From Laspinema palackyanum D2c (lineage in GTDB: Bacteria; Cyanobacteriota; Cyanobacteriia; Cyanobacteriales; Laspinemataceae), in assembly GCF_025370875.1 (NCBI RefSeq), contig NZ_JAMXFD010000014.1, positions 91,863-155,862 on the forward strand: 64,000 bases of DNA, written 5' to 3'. Positions 27,947-36,116 of this stretch are shown one piece after another (within the stretch, counting starts at the first letter, position 1; every line of letters begins with the position of its first letter). The position numbers and the translations under genes were made by a program. The notes beneath the pieces were generated by a model. That model was not told the DNA's origin, ran no database searches, and saw only the letters and a list, made by a program, of their open reading frames with translations.

Positions 27947-29209
27947 TCAGGATGACTTTTGCAGGGCATACAGGTCGCGATCGCGACCCAAAGCAAACTT
28001 CACCGATTGGCGTAAGTTCATATTGGACTGGGTAAGAAAAATCCCCAATGCTACGAAGGCCATCACCGAAGCGATCGCAAAAATATTTCGATAGCCTAAA
28101 TCTTCCGCCATCACCCCCAAAATCGGCCCAGCCAAAGCGATCCCCAAATCAAACCCGCCAATACACATGGCAAACAATCGCCCCCGTTCCTGGGGTGCAC
28201 AGCGGTCTGCAACCAGGGCCACCATCATCGGCAGAAACGTCCCTGCGCCACATCCTTCCACCGCCCCAGCCAGTAAAAAATCCCGGCTATCCTGGGCCGT
28301 CCACAGCAGCACCATTGCCAGACAGTAGGCCAGTAAACCCCCGGAAATAAATAATCCCCGTCCGTAACGGTCCGAGGCGCGACCCGTGAGCAGACGCATA
28401 CTAAAACTTACACTCGCCGCTGCGGTATAAAACCATCCCGGATTAAAATCACTGGCGGTTTCCTTAATAAACAAGGGGACAAAGGTCGCCACCGCTCCAA
28501 AAACTAACCCGATTTGCAGCATCACCAGAGAGGGAATTCGGACGCGAGGACTCCATAACATCCGCCAAAATGAATCCGCTTTGGCGTTGGGAGTTGCTGA
28601 GTCTTTACCCAGTGCAGGGGAAGTTAAATCTTCCCGTAAAGGTTCACTGACGAAGTAGAGCAACAAGAAACTGAGCAGTCCCAATCCAAATGCCATAACA
28701 AACAGGGGAGGGTAACCGGCAGCTTCCAGTAAAAACCCTCCGAGGGCGGGTCCGATCGCAACCCCTAGGGGAGTGACCACACTCATATATCCAATTAATT
28801 CGCCTCGATTGCGATCGGGGGCTAAATCGGTGATTAAGGCACTGTAAGCGGTGGTAAAAGCAGCGACACTAATGCCGTGAAATGCCCGTAATGCCATCAA
28901 TAGGGGAATGGAATCAGCGAAGAGATATCCCAAAGGGGCGATCGTTGCCACCGTGGTCCCCAACCGTAACACAATTTTGCGACCCCGGCGATCGCTCAGG
29001 GGTCCTAACCAAGCTCGGGAAGGCAGTAAACCCAGGGCAAATGCCCCCATCACCAGGCCGATTTGTCCTCTCGTCCCCCCGATATGCTCGACATAAAGCG
29101 GCAGTGTGGGCAGCAATGAAGCCAGAGAAGCCCAAAACAATAAGCCTGCGGCAAATAATCCCAACAGGCTATGGCGACGCTGCGGCTCTATCTCTAAAAA
29201 TACCTTCAA
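27947..29209 (-). CDS. MFS transporter
   Basis: A 12-helix major facilitator superfamily carrier of about 420 residues. Motif A is clear (GPLSDRRGRK between helices 2 and 3) and is repeated in degenerate form in the second half (GRASDRYGRG). It is most like drug/sugar efflux-type MFS proteins; the substrate is unknown. The frame is open to an ATG at 29362, but those extra 51 residues are not MFS-like; a TTG at 29209 (LKVFLEIEPQRRHS) preceded by AAGGAACTAAGG is the likelier start. Confidence 0.85.
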   Translation of the reverse strand: MKVFLEIEPQRRHSLLGLFAAGLLFWASLASLLPTLPLYVEHIGGTRGQIGLVMGAFALGLLPSRAWLGPLSDRRGRKIVLRLGTTVATIAPLGYLFADSIPLLMALRAFHGISVAAFTTAYSALITDLAPDRNRGELIGYMSVVTPLGVAIGPALGGFLLEAAGYPPLFVMAFGLGLLSFLLLYFVSEPLREDLTSPALGKDSATPNAKADSFWRMLWSPRVRIPSLVMLQIGLVFGAVATFVPLFIKETASDFNPGWFYTAAASVSFSMRLLTGRASDRYGRGLFISGGLLAYCLAMVLLWTAQDSRDFLLAGAVEGCGAGTFLPMMVALVADRCAPQERGRLFAMCIGGFDLGIALAGPILGVMAEDLGYRNIFAIASVMAFVALGIFLTQSNMNLRQSVKFALGRDRDLYALQKSS

Positions 29210-29460
29210 AACCTTAGTTCCTTTTCTTCCACTGCAACAAATGAGTGAGCTAGGGCATGGGTCCAGTAACGGGAAGACCAACTGGATTTTTTGACAAAAT
29301 TTCTGCCCAGAAAGCCACAAAGAAAGGGCCAAACACCCGATTTCTTGTCCCTGGGCTCTCATCCTCTCCCGATACCCAAGGAGGCCGCAATCTGCCGACC
29401 CCCTCTTTCATGCTACTGATTTTTCCGCAGTTTGTTAAAGAATGTTAAGATTTCGACGCT

Positions 29461-30186
29461 TTAGGTTTCGGAGTCTTGTGGCAAATAACTCCTTAAAACT
29501 CGCCCTGCACCCCGGAGTTGTTGATAATAGTTACGACTGACAGGATCATCGCTGTTTTCCCCGAGGACATCGATGCCGATGCCGTTGCGTCCCACTTTTT
29601 TTCCGGAACTGTGGATATAACGACCCTCCCCGAGATAAAGGCCAACATGGGTGGCTTTTTCTGGCGTTCCAAAAAAGAGGAGATCCCCCGCCTGCAATTC
29701 GTCGAGGGGAATGGGTTGGGTAAAGGCTTCCTGTTGATAGGCATCCCGAGGTAACCAAACTTCAGCGACCCGGAAGGCAGCCTGCATTAATCCAGAACAG
29801 TCATAGTTGGGGGCGACGGTCCCTCCCCAGAGGTACTCATTGGGAACGCTCATTGCCTGGTGGGTAAAGGCAATGATGGCGGGGATTTGGGGTTCTATGT
29901 GGGTCCGGTCAAGGGCGATCGCCTGGTAAGGGGACTCGGCTAAGTCCAGATTCTCCAAATCCGTGAGGGCCAGCCATCCGGGATAGTCATCTTCACATAA
30001 CTTGACCCCCACAGCCCCCTCCGTCGGAGGAAGGACAATTCTCAGCAGACGGCCCTCGGATGCCTGGGTTGCCAGGGCCTCACACTGCGGGGAATCATAC
30101 AGATTCAGATCCACTCGGCAGCGATATTGCGGTGCATCGGACCCTTTAGAAGCTAGATTAAATTGAAGCTGACTCACCAAGACCAT
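29461..30186 (-). CDS. NlpC/P60 cysteine peptidase (AvPCP-like)
   Basis: A 241-residue C40-family endopeptidase. The C-terminal NlpC/P60 domain carries the catalytic Cys130 (YDCSG), His180 (THVGLY) and His192 (IHSSG). The spacing matches the structurally characterised Anabaena variabilis enzyme, a gamma-D-glutamyl-L-diamino acid endopeptidase that trims peptidoglycan peptides. The N-terminal 110 or so residues form SH3-like domains. There is no signal peptide, so it probably acts in cytoplasmic recycling of wall peptides. Confidence 0.93.
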   Translation of the reverse strand: MVLVSQLQFNLASKGSDAPQYRCRVDLNLYDSPQCEALATQASEGRLLRIVLPPTEGAVGVKLCEDDYPGWLALTDLENLDLAESPYQAIALDRTHIEPQIPAIIAFTHQAMSVPNEYLWGGTVAPNYDCSGLMQAAFRVAEVWLPRDAYQQEAFTQPIPLDELQAGDLLFFGTPEKATHVGLYLGEGRYIHSSGKKVGRNGIGIDVLGENSDDPVSRNYYQQLRGAGRVLRSYLPQDSET

Positions 30187-30310
30187 AGTTTTAGAAATAA
30201 ATGCTTAATTGTTAAGGCACAGTAACGCGACTGCCGCAGGAAAGTCGCTAGAAGCGAGAATAATTGATTCTGACTTCTAACGTTTGAATTAAACAACCTC
30301 AGAGAGAACC

Positions 30311-31246
30311 ATGACATTTTTCCGCAAAGACGAGCAACTCGAAAACTTAGGCGATCGCATTTTAGCGGCAACCTGGGAGCAATTCCCCCAATTAAACCGC
30401 AACCAACTGGCAATGACTTGGGTGGTTTATGACCCACCCGTTTCGGTGAATACCGGCGGTGCCCTGAGTCCCGATGCGTTTTGGGACCATCCCGTGCGCG
30501 GATTTAACTATCGCGGCGTGGAACGGATTTATCCGGCGAGTGTGGTCAAGCTGTTCTATCTCGTCGCGGTTTATGAATGGATGGAAAAAGAGATGATTCA
30601 GACTTCCCCGGAGTTAGAACGGGCCATCCGAGATATGATTGTGGACTCCAGCAATGATGCCACGAGTCTGGTGGTGGATGTGCTAACTGGGACTACCAGT
30701 GGTCCAGAATTGTCCTCGGGACCGTTTGAAACCTGGAAGCATCAGCGCAATTTAGTCAATCGCTATTTTCAGTCTCTGGGATGGCCGGAATTGGAATCGA
30801 TTAATGTTAATCACAAAACCTGGTGTGATGGGGCTTATGGTCGGGAGCGGGTTTTCCTGGGAGAGTTAATGGAAAATCGGAATATGCTGACCACCAATGC
30901 AACGGCACGCCTGCTGCATAGTATTGTCGGTGGGGTGGCGGTTTCAGCGAAGGCGACCACGGCGATGATGAAGTTAATGAAGCGATCGCTAGAACCCGAG
31001 GACCTGGCGGAGGACCCGGAAAATCAAGTCACGGGGTTTTTGGGTGCGGGTCTCGATCGCCAAGCACGGATTTGGTCGAAAGCAGGTTTAACCAGTACAG
31101 TGCGCCACGATGCGGCTTATATTGAATTACCGGAACAGCGCCCTTATTTATTGGTGGTCTTTACTGAAGGGAAGGCGCACAGCAAAAATGAAGCCATTTT
31201 GCCCTTTGTTTCCCAACAAGTCGCCCAGGCGGTGGGTTCGCTGTAA
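30311..31246 (+). CDS. serine hydrolase (class A beta-lactamase-like)
   Basis: A 311-residue protein with the class A beta-lactamase/DD-peptidase fold signatures: SxxK as Ser77-Val-Val-Lys80 (PASVVKLFYL), an SxN motif (SSN, 113-115) and a KxG-like segment WSKAGLTSTVRHD. No signal peptide is seen, unusual for a true beta-lactamase, so a cytoplasmic hydrolase related to this fold is more likely. It is divergently transcribed from the NlpC/P60 gene 124 bp away. Confidence 0.85.
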   Translation: MTFFRKDEQLENLGDRILAATWEQFPQLNRNQLAMTWVVYDPPVSVNTGGALSPDAFWDHPVRGFNYRGVERIYPASVVKLFYLVAVYEWMEKEMIQTSPELERAIRDMIVDSSNDATSLVVDVLTGTTSGPELSSGPFETWKHQRNLVNRYFQSLGWPELESINVNHKTWCDGAYGRERVFLGELMENRNMLTTNATARLLHSIVGGVAVSAKATTAMMKLMKRSLEPEDLAEDPENQVTGFLGAGLDRQARIWSKAGLTSTVRHDAAYIELPEQRPYLLVVFTEGKAHSKNEAILPFVSQQVAQAVGSL

Positions 31247-31439
31247 AACTGGGTTGGTTTTGGCGTTTTTGGGGGGTGAGGATTTTTCTGGGTGAAAGCT
31301 CAAGCCGATCGCCTCGGTTTGGCGTGGGTTCGGGTTCTGGATGAGTCTGTGGAGGGGGATTCATCCGTTAAGGCTGAATTCTCATTTTCAGAATAAATAA
31401 TTCCCCCCTTTAACATTGAAGTAACTATTAGGAGTCACT

Positions 31440-32234
31440 GTGAAGTTTCTATCGATCGCAACTGGTGTTTTTCTATTCGCTCTGATTACTCTCCCGGGTG
31501 GGAGTGGTCCAAAAAAAGCAATGGCCGAGTCATTCTCTGGCGATGTCGCTAGGGAATTGGGCTTAAAGGCGATCGGTCCGTTGCCGGAGGATACCTCTGT
31601 TGGACCACTCTCTTGGGAGGTCCCGTCAGAAGGGGTCAATCCACCCCCGTTACTCGCGGCTGAATCGGATAATTTTGCGGAATTATTAACGGGAACTACA
31701 GCAATTACTACCCCCCATTATTTCAGAGTTCCCAGTCCGCAAACGGTTCCCCACAACCCTGCTACTGAAGCGGAAAATAATCCGGTTTTGGCTCAACGAG
31801 ATCGCGATATCGAACTGGGTCGAACCAGTCGGGGAGTGGGTAACTATATCGGTGCTGCCATTAATATTGGGTTAAGTGATGATGCTAGTCCCTTGGGAGG
31901 AGGCAGTTTTGCCTTGACGAGTAAAATTGGCCTCGCGGAGCAAGTGTCTGTGCGTCCTTCCCTCTTGTTTGGAGAACACTTGATGGTGATGGTTCCGGTC
32001 ACCATTGACTTTCCCTTTGCGGCTACGGACGATACTTTACAAGTCGATGTTGCTCCTTATATTGGCAGTGGTATCGCGCTTTCTACGGATGAGGATAATT
32101 TCATTGGATTTTTTGGCACCGTGGGAATTGATCGAGTCTTGTTTGACCGCTTTGTTGCCAACGCTGCCTTAAATGTTGGGTATGTCGAGGAGGTTGAAGT
32201 CGGGATCTTTGTGGGGGGAGGGTATCGGTTCTAA
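31440..32234 (+). CDS. secreted outer-membrane beta-barrel-like protein (264 aa)
   Basis: The product has a signal peptide (cleavage near AMA-ES, about residue 29), a Pro-rich middle segment and a C-terminal half of alternating hydrophobic/Gly residues ending in GGGYRF; a terminal aromatic is typical of outer-membrane barrels. The start is GTG at 31440, chosen because AGGAG lies at ideal spacing. No named family is recognised. The next plus-strand gene encodes a protein of similar design, so the two may be distant paralogues. Confidence 0.75.
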   Translation: MKFLSIATGVFLFALITLPGGSGPKKAMAESFSGDVARELGLKAIGPLPEDTSVGPLSWEVPSEGVNPPPLLAAESDNFAELLTGTTAITTPHYFRVPSPQTVPHNPATEAENNPVLAQRDRDIELGRTSRGVGNYIGAAINIGLSDDASPLGGGSFALTSKIGLAEQVSVRPSLLFGEHLMVMVPVTIDFPFAATDDTLQVDVAPYIGSGIALSTDEDNFIGFFGTVGIDRVLFDRFVANAALNVGYVEEVEVGIFVGGGYRF

Positions 32235-32673
32235 ATGCCTCTGCTGTAACCCCTTTCGGTTAAGTTCCTTATCCAATTAGCGATCGCCCTTTCCCTCCAT
32301 TTTCGGTAAAAGTGGACTATTCCGCCCTCTCCTATTTGTTAAATTTTGTTCACACAACCCCCAAAATACATCTCCGGGAAGATTGCATCTGAGGGTGAGA
32401 TGGATTAAATTAGCAATGTTTTAGCATCTGCCCTTCTCGGTTATCCCAGCCTTGTCCTGGAAGGGCAGATGGCTAGGAGTTTTTGCTTTTAGTTTGCGGA
32501 TTTCGCGGTTTATGGAACAGTCTGATTCATTGGGAAAATCTCGGTGCTTTGTTCTGAAGAATCCATTGCGTTCAATCGCCAATTCCTTTCCCGCCAATTT
32601 CACTTTCCCTGAACCCGAACTCATGCAAAAACAAAGCAAAATAATTCACATTTATTGATGAATTTGGAGGGCT
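32235..32673. other. 439-bp intergenic region
   Basis: It separates the two barrel-like genes and contains a long-stem hairpin (32425-32471). A 68-codon frame at 32452-32658 overlaps the hairpin and is not convincing. Confidence 0.4.
32425..32483 (+). terminator. hairpin with T-rich tail
   Basis: A 12-bp stem (CATCTGCCCTTC 32425-32436, GAAGGGCAGATG 32460-32471) with a 23-nt loop is followed by GCTAGGAGTTTTT. It is probably a terminator of the upstream gene, though the 6-nt gap before the T run is unusual and a leader element for the next gene is possible. Confidence 0.55.
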
Positions 32674-33522
32674 ATGATGGGTGTGAGGAAAAAATGGGCA
32701 GGATATAGTGCTTTGATGGTATTACCTTGGTTAGGGATCCAGCAGGCATTACCTGCTACAGCGCAAGATTTCAGTCTCCCCGAACAACCCAGTCAGGAGA
32801 TACACTGGCTCAGGGACCTAGAGGCACAACCGACTCAGGAAGACGGTGAGACTTGGATACCGCAACTCACCAAAACTGACCGCACCAGTCTTGAGGATTT
32901 GGGACTGTCCATTGACTTTAATCAAGGGGACTTTGTAAAGGACGCAGCTATCCTTCCGGAAAACAGCGAAGCGCAATTCCCCCCGGAATCGGAAATGGAT
33001 CGGGAAGCACAACCGACTCAGGAAGAAGACGAAACGGCGATCGAGCAACTCACCGAAACTGACCGCGCCAGTCTTGAAGATTTGGAATTATCCATTGACT
33101 TTAATAAAGGGGATTTCGTAAGGGGTGCAGCTATCCTTCCGGAAAACACCGAAGCACAATCCCCCTCGGAATCGGATCTGGCTCAGGCTCGTTTTCCCAC
33201 TTATCGCTACAGCGCAGGTTTGGATTTACCCAACTTTGGCTGGGTCAGGATGGACGGTCCCGGCATTGATAGCGTCCTGGGTATTAACGTGGGACTCGGC
33301 GTCTCCTACAAAAAATACTTTCAACCTGCGGTTCCCGGGCAGTTTACTGGATCCTGGGGCGTGGGAACCCTTGCTTTAGTCTTACCCTACGCCACCATTG
33401 GTGGGGATTATCAGTGGGATAACGGCTGGTATGCCGGGGGCAATATTGGTGCCGGTTTGTACTTCTTTGACGATGTAATTCCCTTCCCCGTTGGCTATAT
33501 CGGCGTAGGTTATCGCTGGTAA
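32674..33522 (+). CDS. secreted beta-barrel-like protein with internal 61-residue duplication
   Basis: A 282-residue secreted protein: signal peptide with cleavage near ATAQ (residue 31), two tandem acidic units of 61 residues each (DNA 32821-33003 and 33004-33186; core LEDLxLSIDFNxGDFV and AAILPEN), then a C-terminal Gly/aromatic-rich region ending IGVGYRW, typical of a small outer-membrane barrel. GGAGGG precedes two adjacent ATG codons; spacing favours the second (32677). No named family is recognised. Confidence 0.75.
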   Translation: MMGVRKKWAGYSALMVLPWLGIQQALPATAQDFSLPEQPSQEIHWLRDLEAQPTQEDGETWIPQLTKTDRTSLEDLGLSIDFNQGDFVKDAAILPENSEAQFPPESEMDREAQPTQEEDETAIEQLTETDRASLEDLELSIDFNKGDFVRGAAILPENTEAQSPSESDLAQARFPTYRYSAGLDLPNFGWVRMDGPGIDSVLGINVGLGVSYKKYFQPAVPGQFTGSWGVGTLALVLPYATIGGDYQWDNGWYAGGNIGAGLYFFDDVIPFPVGYIGVGYRW

Positions 33523-33553
33523 GGATTACCAACACCGAAACCACCCCTAATCA

Positions 33554-33591
33554 AAAATCCCCCAGGACCTTGGCAAGGCCTGGGGGATTTT
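33554..33591 (+). terminator. intrinsic terminator, likely bidirectional
   Basis: A perfect 13-bp stem (AAAATCCCCCAGG 33554-33566, CCTGGGGGATTTT 33579-33591) ends the barrel-like gene. Confidence 0.88.
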
Positions 33592-33692
33592 CAAAATAAC
33601 TCGCTCTCTACTAACCCATTCCCATGCAGAGTAAGATGAGAGCAACTCAGAGTTGCCGAGAGTTAACGCTCGTGAGTCTGGTTGTTTGAGAA

Positions 33693-33781
33693 CGGAGAGG
33701 GAGGGATTCGAACCCTCGTTACGATTAAAATCGTAAAACAGATTAGCAATCTGCCGCTTTCAACCGCTCAGCCACCTCTCC
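33693..33781 (-). tRNA. tRNA-Ser (anticodon GCT)
   Basis: An 89-nt class II tRNA with a long variable arm. The acceptor begins GGAGAGG and ends CCTCTCCG, the anticodon arm CAGAT-TGCTAAT-CTG gives GCT (Ser AGC/AGT codons), and the T arm has GGGTTCGAATCCC. CCA is not encoded. Confidence 0.96.
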
Positions 33782-34079
33782 AAGGTGTCTTGAGACATCA
33801 TAGCAGGTTTTTTTCGGTCTGAAAAGACCTTTGGCGAGGAATTTTCCAATTTTTTTGAAAAAACTGGATAAGACCTGAGATATTGCACCCGTGGCCATAA
33901 CCGTTGGGGGTTGAAACCTCCGCAAGGGCTGGTGTCCCCAGTAGGTTCTGAAATGAGGACGGGAGGACCTGGGCACAGGCGGGGCCCGGTTCAGGGTTTT
34001 ATCTCGGACGCGGGTACAGGATTAGAACCCTGGAATCAGAAACCGGGTTTTTTGGGTGTTCCAAGAAATAAATCGTATA

Positions 34080-34150
34080 AACGTTCGTAGTGACTCCTTT
34101 AGGAGTCATTTTTAAAGAAACCCCTAAAGGGGTTACTACAAACGTTCGTT
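34080..34150. repeat. inverted pair of the GTTACTACGAAC repeat family
   Basis: A left half GTTCGTAGTGACTCC...(34083-34108, core TGACTCCTTTAGGAGTCA) faces a right half AACCCCTAAAGGGGTTACTAC (34119-34139). The flanks AACGTTCGTAGTGACTCC and GGGGTTACTACAAACGTT are near-complementary. The tail matches the copies at 6.4 and 11.3 kb, but the palindromic head is different. Confidence 0.8.
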
Positions 34151-34722
34151 TTGCGGGTTTTATTTTTTGGAGGTGCCTTTAGCCTCCAGATTACAAAGCC
34201 CGTAAGAATTTTGTCAAGAAACCCGGGTGATCTTCTCAATGCTGTACCCTGAACCAGGCAGGTCTAAGGAAATTGGCGTGAAATCCATGCTTTTTTGCCG
34301 GTTTATTGTCCCTTAAAGACAAATATAGCCAGACTTCTGGGGGAGATTTTCAAAAAAGATTAAAAGATGATAAACTATTGAAACTTTCAATCCAAAGTGA
34401 GTCACCTGACTCAACTCGCCCAAGCCCTCAAGTCGGTTGGATTATGAAGAGTAACCCTATCTAGTAGCGAATTGTCTCTCACGTTAACCCGGGAGGGAAA
34501 AAAGTGAGCTGTAATCAGGTAAGAAGCGGTATTGCTGCTTAACCCAGTGTGATCAAACTAATGCCCGCGATCGCTGATGATCGAAAACCCCATTTTCAAC
34601 GAATGTCAAGGCTAGATTCGGGTAAAAGCTGCAACATTCGCGATTCTAAATAATCAGGCAGGAGCAGGCGATCGCGTCGGACTGCTTTGTGCTGTTTGTC
34701 GAATTCCGGTGAAAACAAAACT
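34151..34722. other. 572-bp leader/promoter region of the GT4 gene
   Basis: There is no gene. The stretch 34395-34560 is rich in short complementary segments (CTCAC 34475-34485 region with GTGAG near 34504; AAGC...GCTT near 34525-34541) and may be a structured leader, but it matches no riboswitch class I know. Confidence 0.35.
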
Positions 34723-35997
34723 ATGGCCGTAAAAGCTAACCAACACATTGCCCTAATTTCAGTTCACGGCGACCCTGCCGTAGAAATCGGGAAAGAAGAG
34801 GCGGGTGGACAAAACGTTTACGTCCGTCAAGTCGGTGAGGCACTCGCCCAGCAAGGGTGGCAAGTTGATATGTTTACCCGCAAGGCTAATGCAGAAGACC
34901 CAACTGTAGTAGAACACGCACCCAATTGCCGCACAATTCGATTAGTGGCGGGTCCAGAATCCTTCGTGCCCAGGCAAGAAATTTTTGAGTATTTACCCAC
35001 CTTTGTTGAGGCATTGATCCAGTTTCAACAACAAGCGGGAATAGAATATAAATTAGTTCACACCAATTACTGGCTCTCCGCCTGGGTGGGAATGGAACTC
35101 AAGAAAAAACAAGGGGTGAAGCAAGTCCATGTTTACCACTCCTTGGGCGCTGTGAAGTATAAATCGATCGCCACTATTCCGACGATCGCCACCACCCGGT
35201 TAGGAGTAGAAAAGGCAGTCCTGGAAACTGCAGAACGGATTGTTGCAACCTCTCCCCAGGAACAAGACCATATCCGAACTCTGGTATCTCAGAAGGGGAC
35301 TATCGAGGTTATTCCCTGTGGGACAGATATCCACCGCTTCGGTTCGATTCAAAAGCAGGAAGCGCGATCGGCCTTGGGAATTGCGCCTGAAAAAAAAGTG
35401 GTCTTATATGTGGGTCGGTTTGACCCGCGCAAGGGAATCGAAACCTTAGTTCGCGCTGTGGCGCGATCGCAGTCCCGAGAGAATGCCAACCTGAGTTTAA
35501 TGATTGCCGGGGGTTCTCGTCCTGGTCAAAGTGATGGCATTGAGCGCGATCGCATTGAGGCGATCGTGGACGAGTTGGGTTTACGGGAGATGACCTATTT
35601 CCCGGGACGGATCGGCGATGAGTTGCTGCCGCAGTATTACGCCGCCGCCGATATCTGTGTGGTCCCCAGTCACTATGAACCCTTTGGATTAGTGGCGATC
35701 GAAGCAATGGCGAGTCGCACTCCGGTGATTGCCAGTGATGTGGGGGGATTACAATTTAGTGTGAAAGCGGAAGAAACGGGATTACTCTGTCCACCCCAGG
35801 AGGATGCCGCATTTGCTGAAGCAATTGATCGGATTCTGTCCAATCCCACCTGGGGCGATCGCCTCGCCGAAGCATCCCGTCAACGGGTGGAAAACCTGTT
35901 TAGTTGGGATGGAGTCGCCACACAACTGGGCGAACTTTATCAGGAACTGCTGACAGAGACCCTCATAGAACCCCACCTAGAAAAAGCGATCGCTTAG
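34723..35997 (+). CDS. GT4-family glycosyltransferase
   Basis: A 424-residue GT-B enzyme of family GT4 (sucrose-synthase/MshA-like group). The N-terminal HGDPAVEIGKEEAGGQNVYVRQ loop and HTNYWLSAWVG are typical of nucleotide-sugar-dependent enzymes of this group. The C-terminal donor-binding domain has VGRFDPRKGI and the E-x7-E motif EPFGLVAIEA. The acceptor cannot be read from sequence. The frame opens at 34687, but the ATG at 34723 (MAVKANQHIALISVHGDP) is the likely start. A terminator follows. Confidence 0.9.
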   Translation: MAVKANQHIALISVHGDPAVEIGKEEAGGQNVYVRQVGEALAQQGWQVDMFTRKANAEDPTVVEHAPNCRTIRLVAGPESFVPRQEIFEYLPTFVEALIQFQQQAGIEYKLVHTNYWLSAWVGMELKKKQGVKQVHVYHSLGAVKYKSIATIPTIATTRLGVEKAVLETAERIVATSPQEQDHIRTLVSQKGTIEVIPCGTDIHRFGSIQKQEARSALGIAPEKKVVLYVGRFDPRKGIETLVRAVARSQSRENANLSLMIAGGSRPGQSDGIERDRIEAIVDELGLREMTYFPGRIGDELLPQYYAAADICVVPSHYEPFGLVAIEAMASRTPVIASDVGGLQFSVKAEETGLLCPPQEDAAFAEAIDRILSNPTWGDRLAEASRQRVENLFSWDGVATQLGELYQELLTETLIEPHLEKAIA

Positions 35998-36039
35998 GAC
36001 TGGGTTTTAGGGATTAACCTCCTCTCCTCCATTCCTTTT

Positions 36040-36074
36040 AACCCCGTAGGTTCAAACTGACCTATGGGGTTTTT
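36040..36074 (+). terminator. terminator of the GT4 gene
   Basis: A 12-bp stem with one G-U pair (AACCCCGTAGGT 36040-36051, ACCTATGGGGTT 36060-36071) runs into T to 36074. Confidence 0.85.
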
Positions 36075-36116
36075 ATCTCGATACTTCCTTCAGCCTTACC
36101 CCTAAACAAAAATATC

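Noticed and set aside
30311..31246. Antibiotic-resistance beta-lactamase
   Set aside because: The SxxK and SxN motifs are present, but there is no signal peptide and no clear class A omega-loop ExxLN was recognised; the family is broader than resistance enzymes.
32452..32658. 68-codon plus-strand frame
   Set aside because: It overlaps the terminator-like hairpin, has no ribosome binding site and no recognisable product.
33743..33976. 77-codon minus-strand open frame
   Set aside because: Its C-terminal part is the translated tRNA-Ser sequence; it is a shadow of the RNA gene.
34679..34693. GGACTGCTTTGTGCT upstream of the GT4 gene is nearly identical to 42159-42173 in the rpsU leader
   Set aside because: Fifteen bases with one mismatch in two leaders is suggestive but too short to call a shared element; only the rpsU copy sits in a clear hairpin.
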